DNA of 64,000 bases. It comes from Thermoflexus hugenholtzii JAD2 (GTDB lineage: Bacteria > Chloroflexota > Chloroflexia > Chloroflexales > Roseiflexaceae). The stretch is from positions 1 to 64,000 of the forward strand of contig CAMCVW010000015.1 of NCBI GenBank assembly GCA_945881915.1. The letters run 5' to 3'. Each line of letters opens with the position of its first letter. The first letter of the stretch is position 1. Below the pieces are notes generated by a model. The model saw only the letters and a program-made list of their open reading frames with translations. It had not been told where the DNA came from and did not search any database. Below, piece by piece: positions 26,050 through 36,308 of the stretch. A program made the translations under genes and the position numbers.

Positions 26050-26925
26050 GTGCCAAGTACACGTGAAATTCGCCGACGCATCCGCTCTGTGCGCAACTTA
26101 GCGCAAATAACGCGCGCCATGGAGATGGTCTCGGCGTCGAAAATGCGGCGTGCTCAACGCAACGTGCTCGCCACCCGGCCGTATGCCGACCGACTCCGCG
26201 ATGTCATGAGCAGCCTGATGGCGCGTACCTCCGGGTCACGCAAAGGCTCTCTGTTGGAAATCCGCCCTGAAGTCAAAAGCGTCGCGTTGATTGTCATCAC
26301 ACCCGATCGTGGTTTGGCTGGTAGCTTGGTCGGTAACTTGTTGCGCCGGGTCGCACGCTTCGTCCTCGACGAACGTGCCAAAGGACATACGGTCAAAGTC
26401 CTCGCTATTGGGAAAAAAGGTCGCGATTTCTTGGCTCGTAGCGGTCAAGACCTATTGGCCGAAGTGACGAAGCTGGGCGACAATCCGAAGCTCGCCGATA
26501 TCCTCGGTGTGTCCACGAACGTCATCGAAGGCTTCTTGAAAGGCGATTTTGACGAGGCACACCTTGTCTATAGTCAATTCGTCAATACGCTGGTACAACG
26601 CCCTGCGATTCGTCGCATCCTCCCGGTGGAAGCCGAGTTGAGCGACAAAACTGCCAAAGGCAGCGATTACAACTACGAACCCGATCAGGATGTCGTGTTG
26701 AATGACCTGCTCCCACGCTTCGCCGAGGTGCAAATCTACCAAGCGTTACTCGAAGCTATCGCCAGCGAGCATAGCGCCCGCATGGTGGCAATGCGTAATG
26801 CCACAGACAACGCCAAGGATCTACGCCGCGAGTTGTCCCTGACGTACAACAAAACCCGTCAGGCAAACATCACCAAGGAAGTCTCTGAGATTGCCTCGGG
26901 AGCGTCGGCCCTCGCGGATAGCTAA
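26050..26925 (+). CDS. atpG: ATP synthase F1 subunit gamma
   Basis: A 291-residue central rotor shaft. The N-terminal helix begins [30 protein letters not shown], and the C-terminal helix carries [15 protein letters not shown], both family signatures. The start is GTG at 26050 with GAAGAGGGA upstream. The middle domain ([20 protein letters not shown]) is complete. The length is normal. Confidence 0.96.
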   Translation: MPSTREIRRRIRSVRNLAQITRAMEMVSASKMRRAQRNVLATRPYADRLRDVMSSLMARTSGSRKGSLLEIRPEVKSVALIVITPDRGLAGSLVGNLLRRVARFVLDERAKGHTVKVLAIGKKGRDFLARSGQDLLAEVTKLGDNPKLADILGVSTNVIEGFLKGDFDEAHLVYSQFVNTLVQRPAIRRILPVEAELSDKTAKGSDYNYEPDQDVVLNDLLPRFAEVQIYQALLEAIASEHSARMVAMRNATDNAKDLRRELSLTYNKTRQANITKEVSEIASGASALADS

Positions 26926-28386
<1,461 letters not shown>

Positions 28387-28392
28387 GCCCCC

Positions 28393-28422
28393 CGTGGCGG
28401 TTGCAATTCTGTAACCGCCACG
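28393..28422 (+). promoter_or_regulatory. Intercistronic hairpin between atpD and atpC
   Basis: A 10-bp stem (CGTGGCGGTT with AACCGCCACG) and 10-base loop end seven bases before the atpC Shine-Dalgarno GGAGGTGA. There is no T tract, so it is more likely an RNA-processing, stability or translation-tuning element than a terminator. Confidence 0.5.
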
Positions 28423-28439
28423 ATTGATGGAGGTGAGAG

Positions 28440-28853
28440 ATGCCAATACATCTCGAAATCGTCACGGCTGAGCGATTGGTTCTCTCTGACGACGTTGATC
28501 AGGTCAATGCACCAACCAAGGATGGCCGCGTCGGTATTCTGCCCCGCCATATGCCCCTGCTCACCGTCCTCACCGAAGGCGAGCTCAGCATCATCAAGGG
28601 TGGCGTACGCACGGAGTTTGCCGTGTTCGGTGGATTCATGGAAGTGCTCCCCGACCGCATAACCATTCTGGCTGATTCCTGTGATCGCTCGGACGAAATC
28701 GATCTCGAACGTGCCGAGGAAGCAAAACGTCGCGCCGAAGAACGTCTCTCGTCACGCAAATCCAACCAAGATATGGCGTTGGCCGAAGCAGATTTGCGCC
28801 GTGCCTTGATGCAAATCAAGATGGCCAAGGTACGCAAGGGTCCTGGTGCCTAG
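28440..28853 (+). CDS. atpC: ATP synthase F1 subunit epsilon
   Basis: A 137-residue subunit with the N-terminal beta-sandwich (VNAPTKDGRVGILPRHMPLLTVL near residues 22-44) and the two-helix C-terminal domain, which can inhibit ATP hydrolysis. An unusually complete Shine-Dalgarno, GGAGGTGA, precedes ATG at 28440. It is the last gene of the operon, with a terminator behind it. Confidence 0.95.
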   Translation: MPIHLEIVTAERLVLSDDVDQVNAPTKDGRVGILPRHMPLLTVLTEGELSIIKGGVRTEFAVFGGFMEVLPDRITILADSCDRSDEIDLERAEEAKRRAEERLSSRKSNQDMALAEADLRRALMQIKMAKVRKGPGA

Positions 28854-28873
28854 CACCGTACTCAATGCGTCGA

Positions 28874-28904
28874 AACGAGGAAGGCATTGCCTTCCTCGTT
28901 TTTT
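28874..28904 (+). terminator. Terminator of the ATP synthase operon
   Basis: An 11-bp stem (AACGAGGAAGG with its complement) and 5-base loop CATTG followed by a T run, 20 bases after atpC. Confidence 0.92.
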
Positions 28905-28950
28905 GTGTCTGCTGCGTCCCGTTGCATGCAGCAAAAAAGATGCAGTGTGG

Positions 28951-28956
28951 TACAAT
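28951..28956 (+). promoter_or_regulatory. -10 box of mreB
   Basis: TACAAT about 36 bases before the mreB start. No convincing -35 was found. Confidence 0.45.
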
Positions 28957-28991
28957 ACGCAATAGATTCACAAATATGACCCGGAGTGTCT

Positions 28992-30002
28992 ATGGCCCGC
29001 AAAATCGGTATCGATCTCGGGACAGCGAATGTGCTTGTCTATGTACGCACACGCGGGATTGTCTTGTCGGAGCCATCGGTCGTCGCAATATCGACCAAAG
29101 ACAATCGTATCAAAGCGGTTGGTTCTGACGCTCTGGCAATGCTCGGCCGTGAGCCCGAAAGCATCGAAGTCATTCGCCCAATGCGCAACGGCGTCATCGC
29201 CGACTACGATATCACCGAGGCCATGCTGAAGCACTATATCAGCAAGACCAACGGTCGTTTTAGTTTGAGCAAACCGGACGTCATGATATCGATACCGGCC
29301 GGCATCACCTCGGTCGAGATGCGTGCGGTGCGCGAAGCGGGCCTCGCAGCCGGTGCTCGTCGTGCCTACCTCATTCGTGAACCGCTGGCTGCTGCAATTG
29401 GCGCTAATATTCCTATCGCAAAACCATCCGGCAATATGATTATCGATATCGGCGGTGGTACGACGGAAGTGGCAGTCATCTCGCTGAACGACATCGTGGC
29501 CTGGAGTTCGGTCCGCGTCGGTGGGAACCGCTTTGACGACGCGATCATGGCATACATCAAACGTAAATATAACCTGCTCATCGGTGAACGCATGGCCGAG
29601 AGCATCAAAATCGAAATCGGCTCTGCCGTTTCGATGAGCCGCCCACTCCAAATGCAGGTGCGTGGTCGTGACCAAGTCGCAGGTTTGCCGCGCACTATCG
29701 AAGTGAATTCGACCGAAATAACCGAAGCAATCCAAGAACCGCTCGAACAAGTCATCAGTGCGGTCCGCCGTGTGTTGGCCGAGACGCCACCTGCGCTCGC
29801 AGAAGACCTCATCGACAAGGGCATGGTCATGACTGGTGGTGGATCCATGCTGCGCGGAATCAATGACTTGCTCACCGAATTCACCGGTGTACCGTGTTAT
29901 GTGGCAGACCAACCTGCAAATTGTGTGGCAATCGGAACCGGTATGGCCCTCGAGTACCTCGATGTGTTGCACGACAGTCTTTCCGGCGACGAATTGAACT
30001 AG
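28992..30002 (+). CDS. mreB: Rod shape-determining protein MreB-like actin
   Basis: A 336-residue bacterial actin that polymerises under the membrane and guides cell-wall synthesis. The actin-fold phosphate loops are clear: [12 protein letters not shown] near residues 6-17 and [13 protein letters not shown] near 150, with GGSMLRGI near 287 completing the nucleotide pocket. ATG at 28992 follows CGGAG; a GTG two codons upstream is less likely. The protein is complete. The methyltransferase gene follows 5 bases after the stop, so they are probably cotranscribed. mreC and mreD are not adjacent. Confidence 0.92.
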   Translation: MARKIGIDLGTANVLVYVRTRGIVLSEPSVVAISTKDNRIKAVGSDALAMLGREPESIEVIRPMRNGVIADYDITEAMLKHYISKTNGRFSLSKPDVMISIPAGITSVEMRAVREAGLAAGARRAYLIREPLAAAIGANIPIAKPSGNMIIDIGGGTTEVAVISLNDIVAWSSVRVGGNRFDDAIMAYIKRKYNLLIGERMAESIKIEIGSAVSMSRPLQMQVRGRDQVAGLPRTIEVNSTEITEAIQEPLEQVISAVRRVLAETPPALAEDLIDKGMVMTGGGSMLRGINDLLTEFTGVPCYVADQPANCVAIGTGMALEYLDVLHDSLSGDELN

Positions 30003-30007
30003 GCGGT

Positions 30008-30703
30008 ATGGAACAACGACTCAACCCTCCCAAGCAGGGTCTTGTGCTTGAAATAGGCAGTGGCGAAAACCCTAATCCACGCTCCAATGTGCTTGTAGAC
30101 CGTTTTCTCTTTGATAACACCGAACGCGGTGGTGATCTGGTCATAGATCGCCCGTTTGTTGTGGCTGATGCCCATCACTTGCCATTCAAAGATGGTGCGT
30201 TTGCTTACACCATCTGCTCACACATCCTCGAGCACATGGATGACCCGCTCCAGTTCGTGAGTGAACTCAAGCGCGTCTCGCATGCTGGGTACATCCAAAG
30301 TCCTTCCGAAATCGCCGAAAAAACCTTCCACTGGTCATTCCATCGGTGGTATGTCAATCTCATCGACGATGTGATTATTCTGCACCCGCGTGAGGCAGTC
30401 GAGCCATTTGGTGAGTTCTTTGACTACTTGTATGCATATAATCCTGCCTATTACGTGTTTCAGCGCAGCATGCCCCATTTGTTTTGGGTAGAACGCGAAT
30501 GGCACGGTGCAGACCTCAAGGTCGAAGTGCACGCAGAATCTCCGCTCAAATTACGTGATCCCGCTGCCCTGATGGAGTTAGTCAAACCGCGTATGGGCAC
30601 GTTGCGGTTGATCTTCCTCTTGATTGTGAGTGGCATTGGCCGAAAGATTCCTGCAACATGGCGAGGCACACTTCGCCGCAAAATGGGACGAAGCTACCTC
30701 TAG
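30008..30703 (+). CDS. Class I SAM-dependent methyltransferase (type 11-like)
   Basis: A 231-residue protein with SAM motif I LVLEIGSGENPNP near residues 12-24, VADAHHLPFKDGAF near 53, and ICSHILEHMDDP near 69-80, the usual post-motif II of type 11 methyltransferases. The C-terminal part (FHRWYVNLIDDVIILH, and a hydrophobic stretch RLIFLLIVSGIG) is seen in glycan and cell-surface related members. The start is ATG at 30008; there is little Shine-Dalgarno, so it probably relies on coupling with mreB. The substrate is unknown. Confidence 0.82.
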   Translation: MEQRLNPPKQGLVLEIGSGENPNPRSNVLVDRFLFDNTERGGDLVIDRPFVVADAHHLPFKDGAFAYTICSHILEHMDDPLQFVSELKRVSHAGYIQSPSEIAEKTFHWSFHRWYVNLIDDVIILHPREAVEPFGEFFDYLYAYNPAYYVFQRSMPHLFWVEREWHGADLKVEVHAESPLKLRDPAALMELVKPRMGTLRLIFLLIVSGIGRKIPATWRGTLRRKMGRSYL

Positions 30704-30715
30704 CCAAGGTCTGAC

Positions 30716-31192
30716 ATGCTTGTCCACCTCATTAAACCACTCAAACGCACAACCGTGAGCTATGTTACGCGCCCATTGATGCTGGCACCTACCGAAGTGG
30801 TTGTGCGCGCACAGTGGACGCGGCCCGCCATAGATTTGGGCTACACCCAGATTGCCCCGGGCGATATGCTCGACGAGTACTTTTATGCCGATGAGTGGTT
30901 CAATGTGTTCACCTGGTTTACCAAGAATGGCCGACTGCGCGGCTGGTATTGCAATGTGACGCGTCCTGCAATCATCCGTGCAGGGAGTATCACATCCGTG
31001 GATCTCGAGCTTGACTTGTTTGTGTCGGCCAATCGGCAGGTATTGACTCGCCTGGATATTGATGAATTCGAAGTGCGTGGCTATCAGCAGACCGAACCCG
31101 ATACCTACCGCGCGGGCTATGCCGCGCTCGAAGCACTCGAAGCGCGTGCGTCCCGCGGGGCTGCACCTTTTGATCGAACGGAACTGCTATGA
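30716..31192 (+). CDS. DUF402-family protein
   Basis: A 158-residue protein resembling the DUF402 family (nucleoside phosphatase/RNA-linked domain): YFYADEWFNVFTWF near residues 56-69, LRGWYCNVTRP near 74-84 and DLELDLFV near 96-103, where acidic residues bind metal in family members. The start is ATG at 30716 with AAGG upstream. Its stop overlaps the next start as ATGA. It is part of the mreB-led gene run, but no functional link is evident. Confidence 0.75.
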   Translation: MLVHLIKPLKRTTVSYVTRPLMLAPTEVVVRAQWTRPAIDLGYTQIAPGDMLDEYFYADEWFNVFTWFTKNGRLRGWYCNVTRPAIIRAGSITSVDLELDLFVSANRQVLTRLDIDEFEVRGYQQTEPDTYRAGYAALEALEARASRGAAPFDRTELL

Positions 31193-32313
31193 CGAACATC
31201 GGAATCGGAATCGGAATCGGAATCGGCATTGTCGGCTATGGCGCTATCGCCCGCGTGCATGCCGCAGCGCTTAGTGTGTTGCCGTTCATGTATCCACAGA
31301 TGAAGTATCGACCGGACGTGCGGGCGATTAGCGCTGGCGGGTTGTCGAGTCAGGCAAATGCCCGCCGAGACTTCCCACATACCGCCCAAATGCCATATAC
31401 AGAGCTGTTAGCAGATTCAAACATTACGGCGGTCTTGTTGAGCACACCCACGGGAGTCCATGCAGTACAGGTTGCGCAGGCAATTGCAGCGGGCAAGCAC
31501 ATCTTGTGCGAAAAGCCGTTGACGGTGAACGTTGTCCAATCACGCGCACTCGTCGCAGCAGCCAATGCTGCAGGTGTCGTACTGGCGATGAATCATCACT
31601 TCCGGCGTATCCCCGCGTTGGTCGATGCCCAGCAACGCATCGCCGCAGGGTATCTCGGCACGCCGTTACGGGCACATTTGCGCTATTACCGCAGTAGCAA
31701 TGTATCGCCTCAACGGGCAGTGACCTGGCGCTTCGAGGGTGTCAGCGGCGGTGTGCTGGTCGATTTAGGCTCGCACTTGATTGATCTCAGTGCATCGTTA
31801 TTTGGGAGTCCACTGCAGCGTGTGCGCGCAGAATTGCAGACCGTCTATCCACAACGACCCGGACGTGATGGGGAATTGATTCAGGTTGATGTGGACGACA
31901 TCGCGTGGCTCCAAGCACGCCTCGCGAATGGGATGTTGGTGACCATGGAAGCCTCCAAAATGGTTCCCGGAGGAGCAGATAGTCTGCGTGTCGAGGCCTA
32001 CGGCACTGCCGGAACCATCATGTTTGACATGGATGATGTGAATGCATTGCGTATCGGAACTGCACAGACCGCCAATAGCCTGCAGCGCATCGATATTTGG
32101 AATCGCAACACACCAGCTGCATCCGTCCCTGGGAGCGAGACTTCGACGAGTTCATTATCGTGGCACGCAGCCAGCTGGGAGTCTTTTCTGGCAACGATTG
32201 CCGGTGAACAACGCATCGTCTGTACCGGCGACGCAGGGTTGCATGTTGATGCTGTTATCGAGGCAGCGCGTCGCAGCGCAGCGAATGATGGATTGTGGGA
32301 GGACGTCCAGTGA
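31189..32313 (+). CDS. Gfo/Idh/MocA-family oxidoreductase with a GI dipeptide repeat
   Basis: A 374-residue NAD(P)-dependent oxidoreductase. The Rossmann motif IVGYGAIARVHA is near residues 14-25, ILCEKPLTVN with the family EKP near 106 is present, and the C-terminal domain includes GVLVDLGSHLIDL. Unusually, the N-terminus is extended by (Gly-Ile) repeats encoded by the in-frame hexamer ATCGGA. It overlaps the DUF402 gene (ATGA) and the next gene (GTGA) by 4 bp each. The substrate, probably a sugar or cyclitol derivative, is unknown. Confidence 0.85.
   Translation: MTNIGIGIGIGIGIVGYGAIARVHAAALSVLPFMYPQMKYRPDVRAISAGGLSSQANARRDFPHTAQMPYTELLADSNITAVLLSTPTGVHAVQVAQAIAAGKHILCEKPLTVNVVQSRALVAAANAAGVVLAMNHHFRRIPALVDAQQRIAAGYLGTPLRAHLRYYRSSNVSPQRAVTWRFEGVSGGVLVDLGSHLIDLSASLFGSPLQRVRAELQTVYPQRPGRDGELIQVDVDDIAWLQARLANGMLVTMEASKMVPGGADSLRVEAYGTAGTIMFDMDDVNALRIGTAQTANSLQRIDIWNRNTPAASVPGSETSTSSLSWHAASWESFLATIAGEQRIVCTGDAGLHVDAVIEAARRSAANDGLWEDVQ
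31198..31226 (+). repeat. In-frame hexanucleotide microsatellite ATCGGA
   Basis: Four full copies of ATCGGA plus ATCGG encode Ile-Gly repeats immediately before the glycine-rich NAD-binding motif of the oxidoreductase. Each copy lost or gained would change the protein by two residues without a frameshift. Confidence 0.95.
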
Positions 32314-33191
32314 CCGCGCCACTGTCGTGGGCACCTGGTCAACAGGATTGGGTGGCGATTTGGCGCCAGATGTACGATGCGGAACGCGCGCAGGGTGAAG
32401 CAGCCACGCACCCAGACATGGAACGATCTGCTGATCAGTATGCCGCCATCGCGCAGCGATATGCTGCCACCGTGAAGCGTACACCACAGCCCGATGCGTT
32501 TATGCGCTGGCTGGTACCGCATCTGCGGCCTGGGTTGCGTGTGTTGGATATCGGTGCAGGCAGTGGCCGGTACCTGGAGCAGATTGTCGCACAGGGTTGT
32601 CGCTATATCGCTATGGAGCATTCGGCGGCCATGCGTGCGCAGATTGCGGTGGTACAGGGGAGGCAGGAGAATGCCGATGTGACGGTCATCGATGGCACGT
32701 GGCCAGCGACGACCGTGCCTGACAGTGATATCGTTTTTGCAGCTCACGTGCTGTATGCAGTCCGTGATATCGCCCCGTTCGTGCTGGCGATGGATGCAGC
32801 TGCGCGTGAACGCTGTGTCCTCTTGTTGGGCGCACGTCATCCGACCACCCCGATGTTGCCGCTGTGGCAGGCATATCACGGGGAAGCGCGTTTGCCATTA
32901 CCTGCAGCCTACGAGTGCATCGCAGTACTTGCCCAATTGGGCATCTGTGCCGATGTGACCGTATTGCCGGCGGTGGCACCGATGTCTGCGCTGACCCGGA
33001 GTGATGCAATCGACGATGCCTGCTACCGCCTGCGGTTGCCCTGGGATGCGGAACATCGTGCGGCAGTCGGTGCGTTGATTGATGCGCAGTGGCTGCCACA
33101 GGCAGATGGGAGCCTGGTGTCGCCGGTGGCAGTCCCGCCGCAGGTCGTGATGACCTGGGTGCCGACTGCAGCGCGGCTTCGCACGGTGTGA
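32310..33191 (+). CDS. SAM-dependent methyltransferase
   Basis: A 293-residue protein with a class I methyltransferase core: motif I VLDIGAGSGRYLEQI near residues 74-88, the acidic MEHS at the end of strand 2, and FAAHVLYAV near 140. The regions before and after the core are not recognised. The GTG start at 32310 overlaps the previous stop (GTGA), with GGGAGG seven bases upstream, so it is coupled to the oxidoreductase. A role in modifying the product of that enzyme is possible but only inferred. Confidence 0.78.
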   Translation: MTAPLSWAPGQQDWVAIWRQMYDAERAQGEAATHPDMERSADQYAAIAQRYAATVKRTPQPDAFMRWLVPHLRPGLRVLDIGAGSGRYLEQIVAQGCRYIAMEHSAAMRAQIAVVQGRQENADVTVIDGTWPATTVPDSDIVFAAHVLYAVRDIAPFVLAMDAAARERCVLLLGARHPTTPMLPLWQAYHGEARLPLPAAYECIAVLAQLGICADVTVLPAVAPMSALTRSDAIDDACYRLRLPWDAEHRAAVGALIDAQWLPQADGSLVSPVAVPPQVVMTWVPTAARLRTV

Positions 33192-33344
33192 ACATCTGGC
33201 AGGTCTGCTTTTCGATGCCGCAGGCACCGGTAGAGCGTTACGAAGGACCGCCGCAATCCTCATAACAGGACTTATTCTCGGTGATGCCTTTGGTTTTCTC
33301 ATCATGCGCGGGTAAAAGACCGCAATCCGGCTTGAAAACTCAGG

Positions 33345-33350
33345 TATAAT
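33345..33350 (+). promoter_or_regulatory. -10 box of the uracil-DNA glycosylase gene
   Basis: TATAAT ends 11 bases before the ATG, so the 5' leader would be only a few bases long; the AGGA just behind the box could not then serve as a normal ribosome binding site. No -35 is evident at the right spacing. Confidence 0.5.
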
Positions 33351-33361
33351 AGGATGAGTAA

Positions 33362-33931
33362 ATGCAGACTACCCTCATCGAATCGATTGCTCGTGAAGTC
33401 GCTGAGTGTACTGCGTGCCCGTTGTGTGAATCTGCGACGCGTGCGGTCCCGGGGGAAGGTCCTGCTGATGCGGCTGTAATGCTGATTGGTGAGGCGCCGG
33501 GAGCTGCCGAAGATAGATCTGGTCGACCGTTTGTGGGAGCGTCTGGGCGTTTGTTGGATGCGCTCTTACAGCGCGCTGGCCTCGACCGCAGTCAAGTGTT
33601 TATTGCCAATGTCGTCAAGCACCGTCCACCTGAGAATCGTGACCCTACTCCTGCCGAAATCCGAATGTGCCAGCATTTTCTGATGCGCCAAATTGCCGCA
33701 ATCCAACCGCGTGTCATCGTTCCTTTGGGTCGTCATGCTGCAAAATTTTGGCTGCCCGATATTCAGATTTCGCGACAACATGGACACGTACATCATGTCG
33801 ACGGACGGGTGGTCATCCCGATGTTACACCCTGCAGCAGCGCTCTATCAACCCAAGAATCGGCCGCTGATGGAAGCAGACTTCGAGAATCTTGGGGTGCA
33901 TATACGTAACGGAGTTCGAAGCGCGCCATGA
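33362..33931 (+). CDS. Uracil-DNA glycosylase, family 4 (iron-sulphur type)
   Basis: A 189-residue enzyme that removes uracil from DNA. Motif A GEAPGAAEDRSGRPF near residues 43-57, the N-terminal cysteine pair CTACPLC near 16-22, a third cysteine in IRMCQHFL, and motif B LHPAAAL near 158 are all visible, which matches the thermostable 4Fe-4S family. The start is ATG at 33362. The following membrane-protein gene begins 26 bases after the stop. Confidence 0.9.
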   Translation: MQTTLIESIAREVAECTACPLCESATRAVPGEGPADAAVMLIGEAPGAAEDRSGRPFVGASGRLLDALLQRAGLDRSQVFIANVVKHRPPENRDPTPAEIRMCQHFLMRQIAAIQPRVIVPLGRHAAKFWLPDIQISRQHGHVHHVDGRVVIPMLHPAAALYQPKNRPLMEADFENLGVHIRNGVRSAP

Positions 33932-33957
33932 GGCATGCATCAAACGGTGAGGAATGT

Positions 33958-34554
33958 ATGAAGGAATTTCAATTGTCTGGCCCAGGACGCCGTAATGCAT
34001 GGTTGATGTTGGTGGGCGCTGGGCTGATTTGGGTATTTGCTATCTGGACCTTTCAATCAACATTGGGAATCAGCTATGTCCCAGGCGACGTCGGTGCATC
34101 ATTGGGGACCATGTGGAGCGAAGGATTAACGGTCAATCGGACGGTGCCAGCGATATTTATGTTGGTACTCATGGTGGCTGCTCCCCTGACAATGTGGAAC
34201 ATCAGCATGGAATTGGTCTGCCAATACGCGGTGACGGATCAAGGCTTACGCTACCGTGCAACGGGTATCGACATAACCATCCCCTGGGATGGGATTACCG
34301 AAATCCGGACGGTGGATGGCGACAGCGACGAACCGAGCGACGAACTGGTCTTGCGTGATGCACCGAGCGTGCAAATCGCAAACCCCGTTTTCCGTTTGTT
34401 ATATAGCCAAGCATACGGGGCGCGCGTGTTGCCTGTGTACCCCGGGGTGAACGATCGTATCGAACTCATCGCCGAAATTCGTCGGCGCAGCGGCAACCCC
34501 GTCCAACCCGTATTCGCGCCGGCTGAAGCAGGCGACGAACTCCCTCAATCATAA
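33958..34554 (+). CDS. Membrane protein with PH-like C-terminal domain
   Basis: A 198-residue protein of no clear family. Two hydrophobic segments (about residues 14-34 and 66-86) are followed by a soluble domain whose pattern, VTDQGLRYRATGIDITIPWDGITEIRT, resembles bacterial PH domains (YdbT-type). ATG at 33958 follows GAGGA; the open frame begins slightly upstream. The C-terminus is polar. It may be cotranscribed with the glycosylase gene. The function is unknown. Confidence 0.6.
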   Translation: MKEFQLSGPGRRNAWLMLVGAGLIWVFAIWTFQSTLGISYVPGDVGASLGTMWSEGLTVNRTVPAIFMLVLMVAAPLTMWNISMELVCQYAVTDQGLRYRATGIDITIPWDGITEIRTVDGDSDEPSDELVLRDAPSVQIANPVFRLLYSQAYGARVLPVYPGVNDRIELIAEIRRRSGNPVQPVFAPAEAGDELPQS

Positions 34555-34614
34555 CGGCATCTGCCGTGTGGATATTGAAATTATGTGTGTGAAAGGAGCA
34601 ACAAGGTCCTCGGA

Positions 34615-34641
34615 ATGAGCGCCCTTGTATGTGAGCAATGA
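34615..34641 (+). CDS. Possible 8-codon leader ORF overlapping rnj
   Basis: ATG at 34615 opens an eight-codon frame (MSALVCEQ) whose TGA overlaps the rnj ATG as ATGA. AAGG at 34603-34606 and AAAGGAG at 34592-34598 lie upstream of it, while rnj itself has no good ribosome binding site. Reinitiation or coupling would explain how rnj is translated. It is too short to prove from sequence. Confidence 0.35.
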   Translation: MSALVCEQ

Positions 34642-36308
34642 CAAAACAGCGATTACGTGTGATTCCCCTTGGTGGTGCCGGTGAGGTCGGTCGCAATATG
34701 TGGGTCGTGGAATACGCCGATGACATTATTGTGTTGGATTGTGGTGTGATGTTCCCCGAAGCCGAGATGCTCGGCGTCGATCTGGTCTTGCCGGATATCA
34801 ACTATCTGCGCGAAAATATTGGCAAAATCAAAGCAGTGGTGTTGACCCATGGGCATGAAGACCACGTCGGCGGATTGCCCTATATTCTGCCTGAAATTGG
34901 CTTCCCAACGGTCTATGGCACCAGGCTCACCATCGGTATCGCCTCGCACAAACTCAAGGAACATCGTCTGCTCGAGCAGACCAAGTTTGCAACCTTTGAG
35001 GCCGGTGACGTGTTGCGAATCGGGGGCCTCACGGTCGAGACATTCCAACTTGCCCACTCTATCCCTGACACCGTCGGATTGGCTGTCAATACTCCCGCGG
35101 GTATCGTTGCCTACATCACTGACTGGAAGTTCGATCACACCCCGGTCGATCGCAAGAAGACCGACATCGCAGCTATCGCCGCGTTGGGTGCACGTCGCCC
35201 GGTTGTGTTGATAACCGACTGTGTGCGTGTCGAATCATCTGGCTTCACCCCGAGTGAACGGGTGGTCGGCGACTCTCTGGATAACATCTTTGCAACGGCA
35301 CCGGGACGGATTATTGTCGCGACCTTTGCTTCGAATATTTCACGCGTGCAGCAGGTCATCGACTCCGCCGAAGCCTACGGCCGGCGCGTCATGCTGGCCG
35401 GTCGCAGTATGGAAAACAATTCGCGCATCGCCCAAGAACTGGGCTATCTGCGCATCAATGGGGGCACCCTGGTGCGTCCAAACGAAGCAGCACAGTTGCC
35501 CGACGATCAAGTCGCCGTCATCTGCACCGGCAGTCAGGGCGAGCCGATGGCAGCCTTGGCACGCATGGCCAATCGTGAATTCACGAATCTGCGTATCAAG
35601 CAAGGTGACACGGTGGTTGTATCGGCGTCACCCATCCCCGGCAACGAAGTGTCGGTGTCACGCGTCATCAACAATCTGTTCCGTATTGGGGCAGATGTCA
35701 TCTACGGCAGCGATGCCAAGGTGCACGTGTCAGGACACGCGGCCCAAGAAGAACTCAAGATGTTGTTGGGGATGTTACGTCCACAGCACGTCATTCCATT
35801 CCACGGTGACTATCGCCACATGGTGCTCTATCGCAAACTGGCGATTGGCATGGATATGGGCTATACAACCGAGAATGTATTTGTGGTCGAAAACGGCTCT
35901 GTGCTCGAGTTCGGCCAGAATTACGGCAAACAGGTCAACAAAATTCCCGTCAACTACATCTATGTCGATGGGACGACGGTGGGCGATGTAAGCCAGATTG
36001 TTGTACGCGACCGACAGCTGTTGTCACGCGATGGCGTGATGATTGTGGTTGTCACCGTCGACCGACACTCGGGCGACCTCGCCGGTGGGCCCGAAGTGTT
36101 GACTCGTGGGTTTGTGCACATGAAGGAATCTGAGGAATTGCTTGAGGGCACCCGCAAGGTCGTCCGCAAAGTGCTCCAACACGGTAACGAAAAAACCGAA
36201 GTCGATTCGGCCTACCTCATCCGCAAAATCAAGGATGCGGTCGGTGACTTCCTCTACGAACAGACCAAACGTCGGCCGGTGGTTTTGCCCATCGTGACCG
36301 AAATCTAG
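34638..36308 (+). CDS. rnj: Ribonuclease J
   Basis: A 556-residue metallo-beta-lactamase/beta-CASP nuclease that matures and degrades RNA as both 5'-exonuclease and endonuclease. Metal ligands are in LTHGHEDHVGGL near residue 73; IPLGGAGEVGRN opens the protein; HSIPDTVGL, TDWKFD and the beta-CASP region (ICTGSQGEPMAAL, GHAAQEELK, IPFHGDYRHM) follow, with a C-terminal domain. ATG at 34638 matches the family start. It ends tail-to-tail with rimI, overlapping by 4 bases. Confidence 0.95.
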   Translation: MTKQRLRVIPLGGAGEVGRNMWVVEYADDIIVLDCGVMFPEAEMLGVDLVLPDINYLRENIGKIKAVVLTHGHEDHVGGLPYILPEIGFPTVYGTRLTIGIASHKLKEHRLLEQTKFATFEAGDVLRIGGLTVETFQLAHSIPDTVGLAVNTPAGIVAYITDWKFDHTPVDRKKTDIAAIAALGARRPVVLITDCVRVESSGFTPSERVVGDSLDNIFATAPGRIIVATFASNISRVQQVIDSAEAYGRRVMLAGRSMENNSRIAQELGYLRINGGTLVRPNEAAQLPDDQVAVICTGSQGEPMAALARMANREFTNLRIKQGDTVVVSASPIPGNEVSVSRVINNLFRIGADVIYGSDAKVHVSGHAAQEELKMLLGMLRPQHVIPFHGDYRHMVLYRKLAIGMDMGYTTENVFVVENGSVLEFGQNYGKQVNKIPVNYIYVDGTTVGDVSQIVVRDRQLLSRDGVMIVVVTVDRHSGDLAGGPEVLTRGFVHMKESEELLEGTRKVVRKVLQHGNEKTEVDSAYLIRKIKDAVGDFLYEQTKRRPVVLPIVTEI

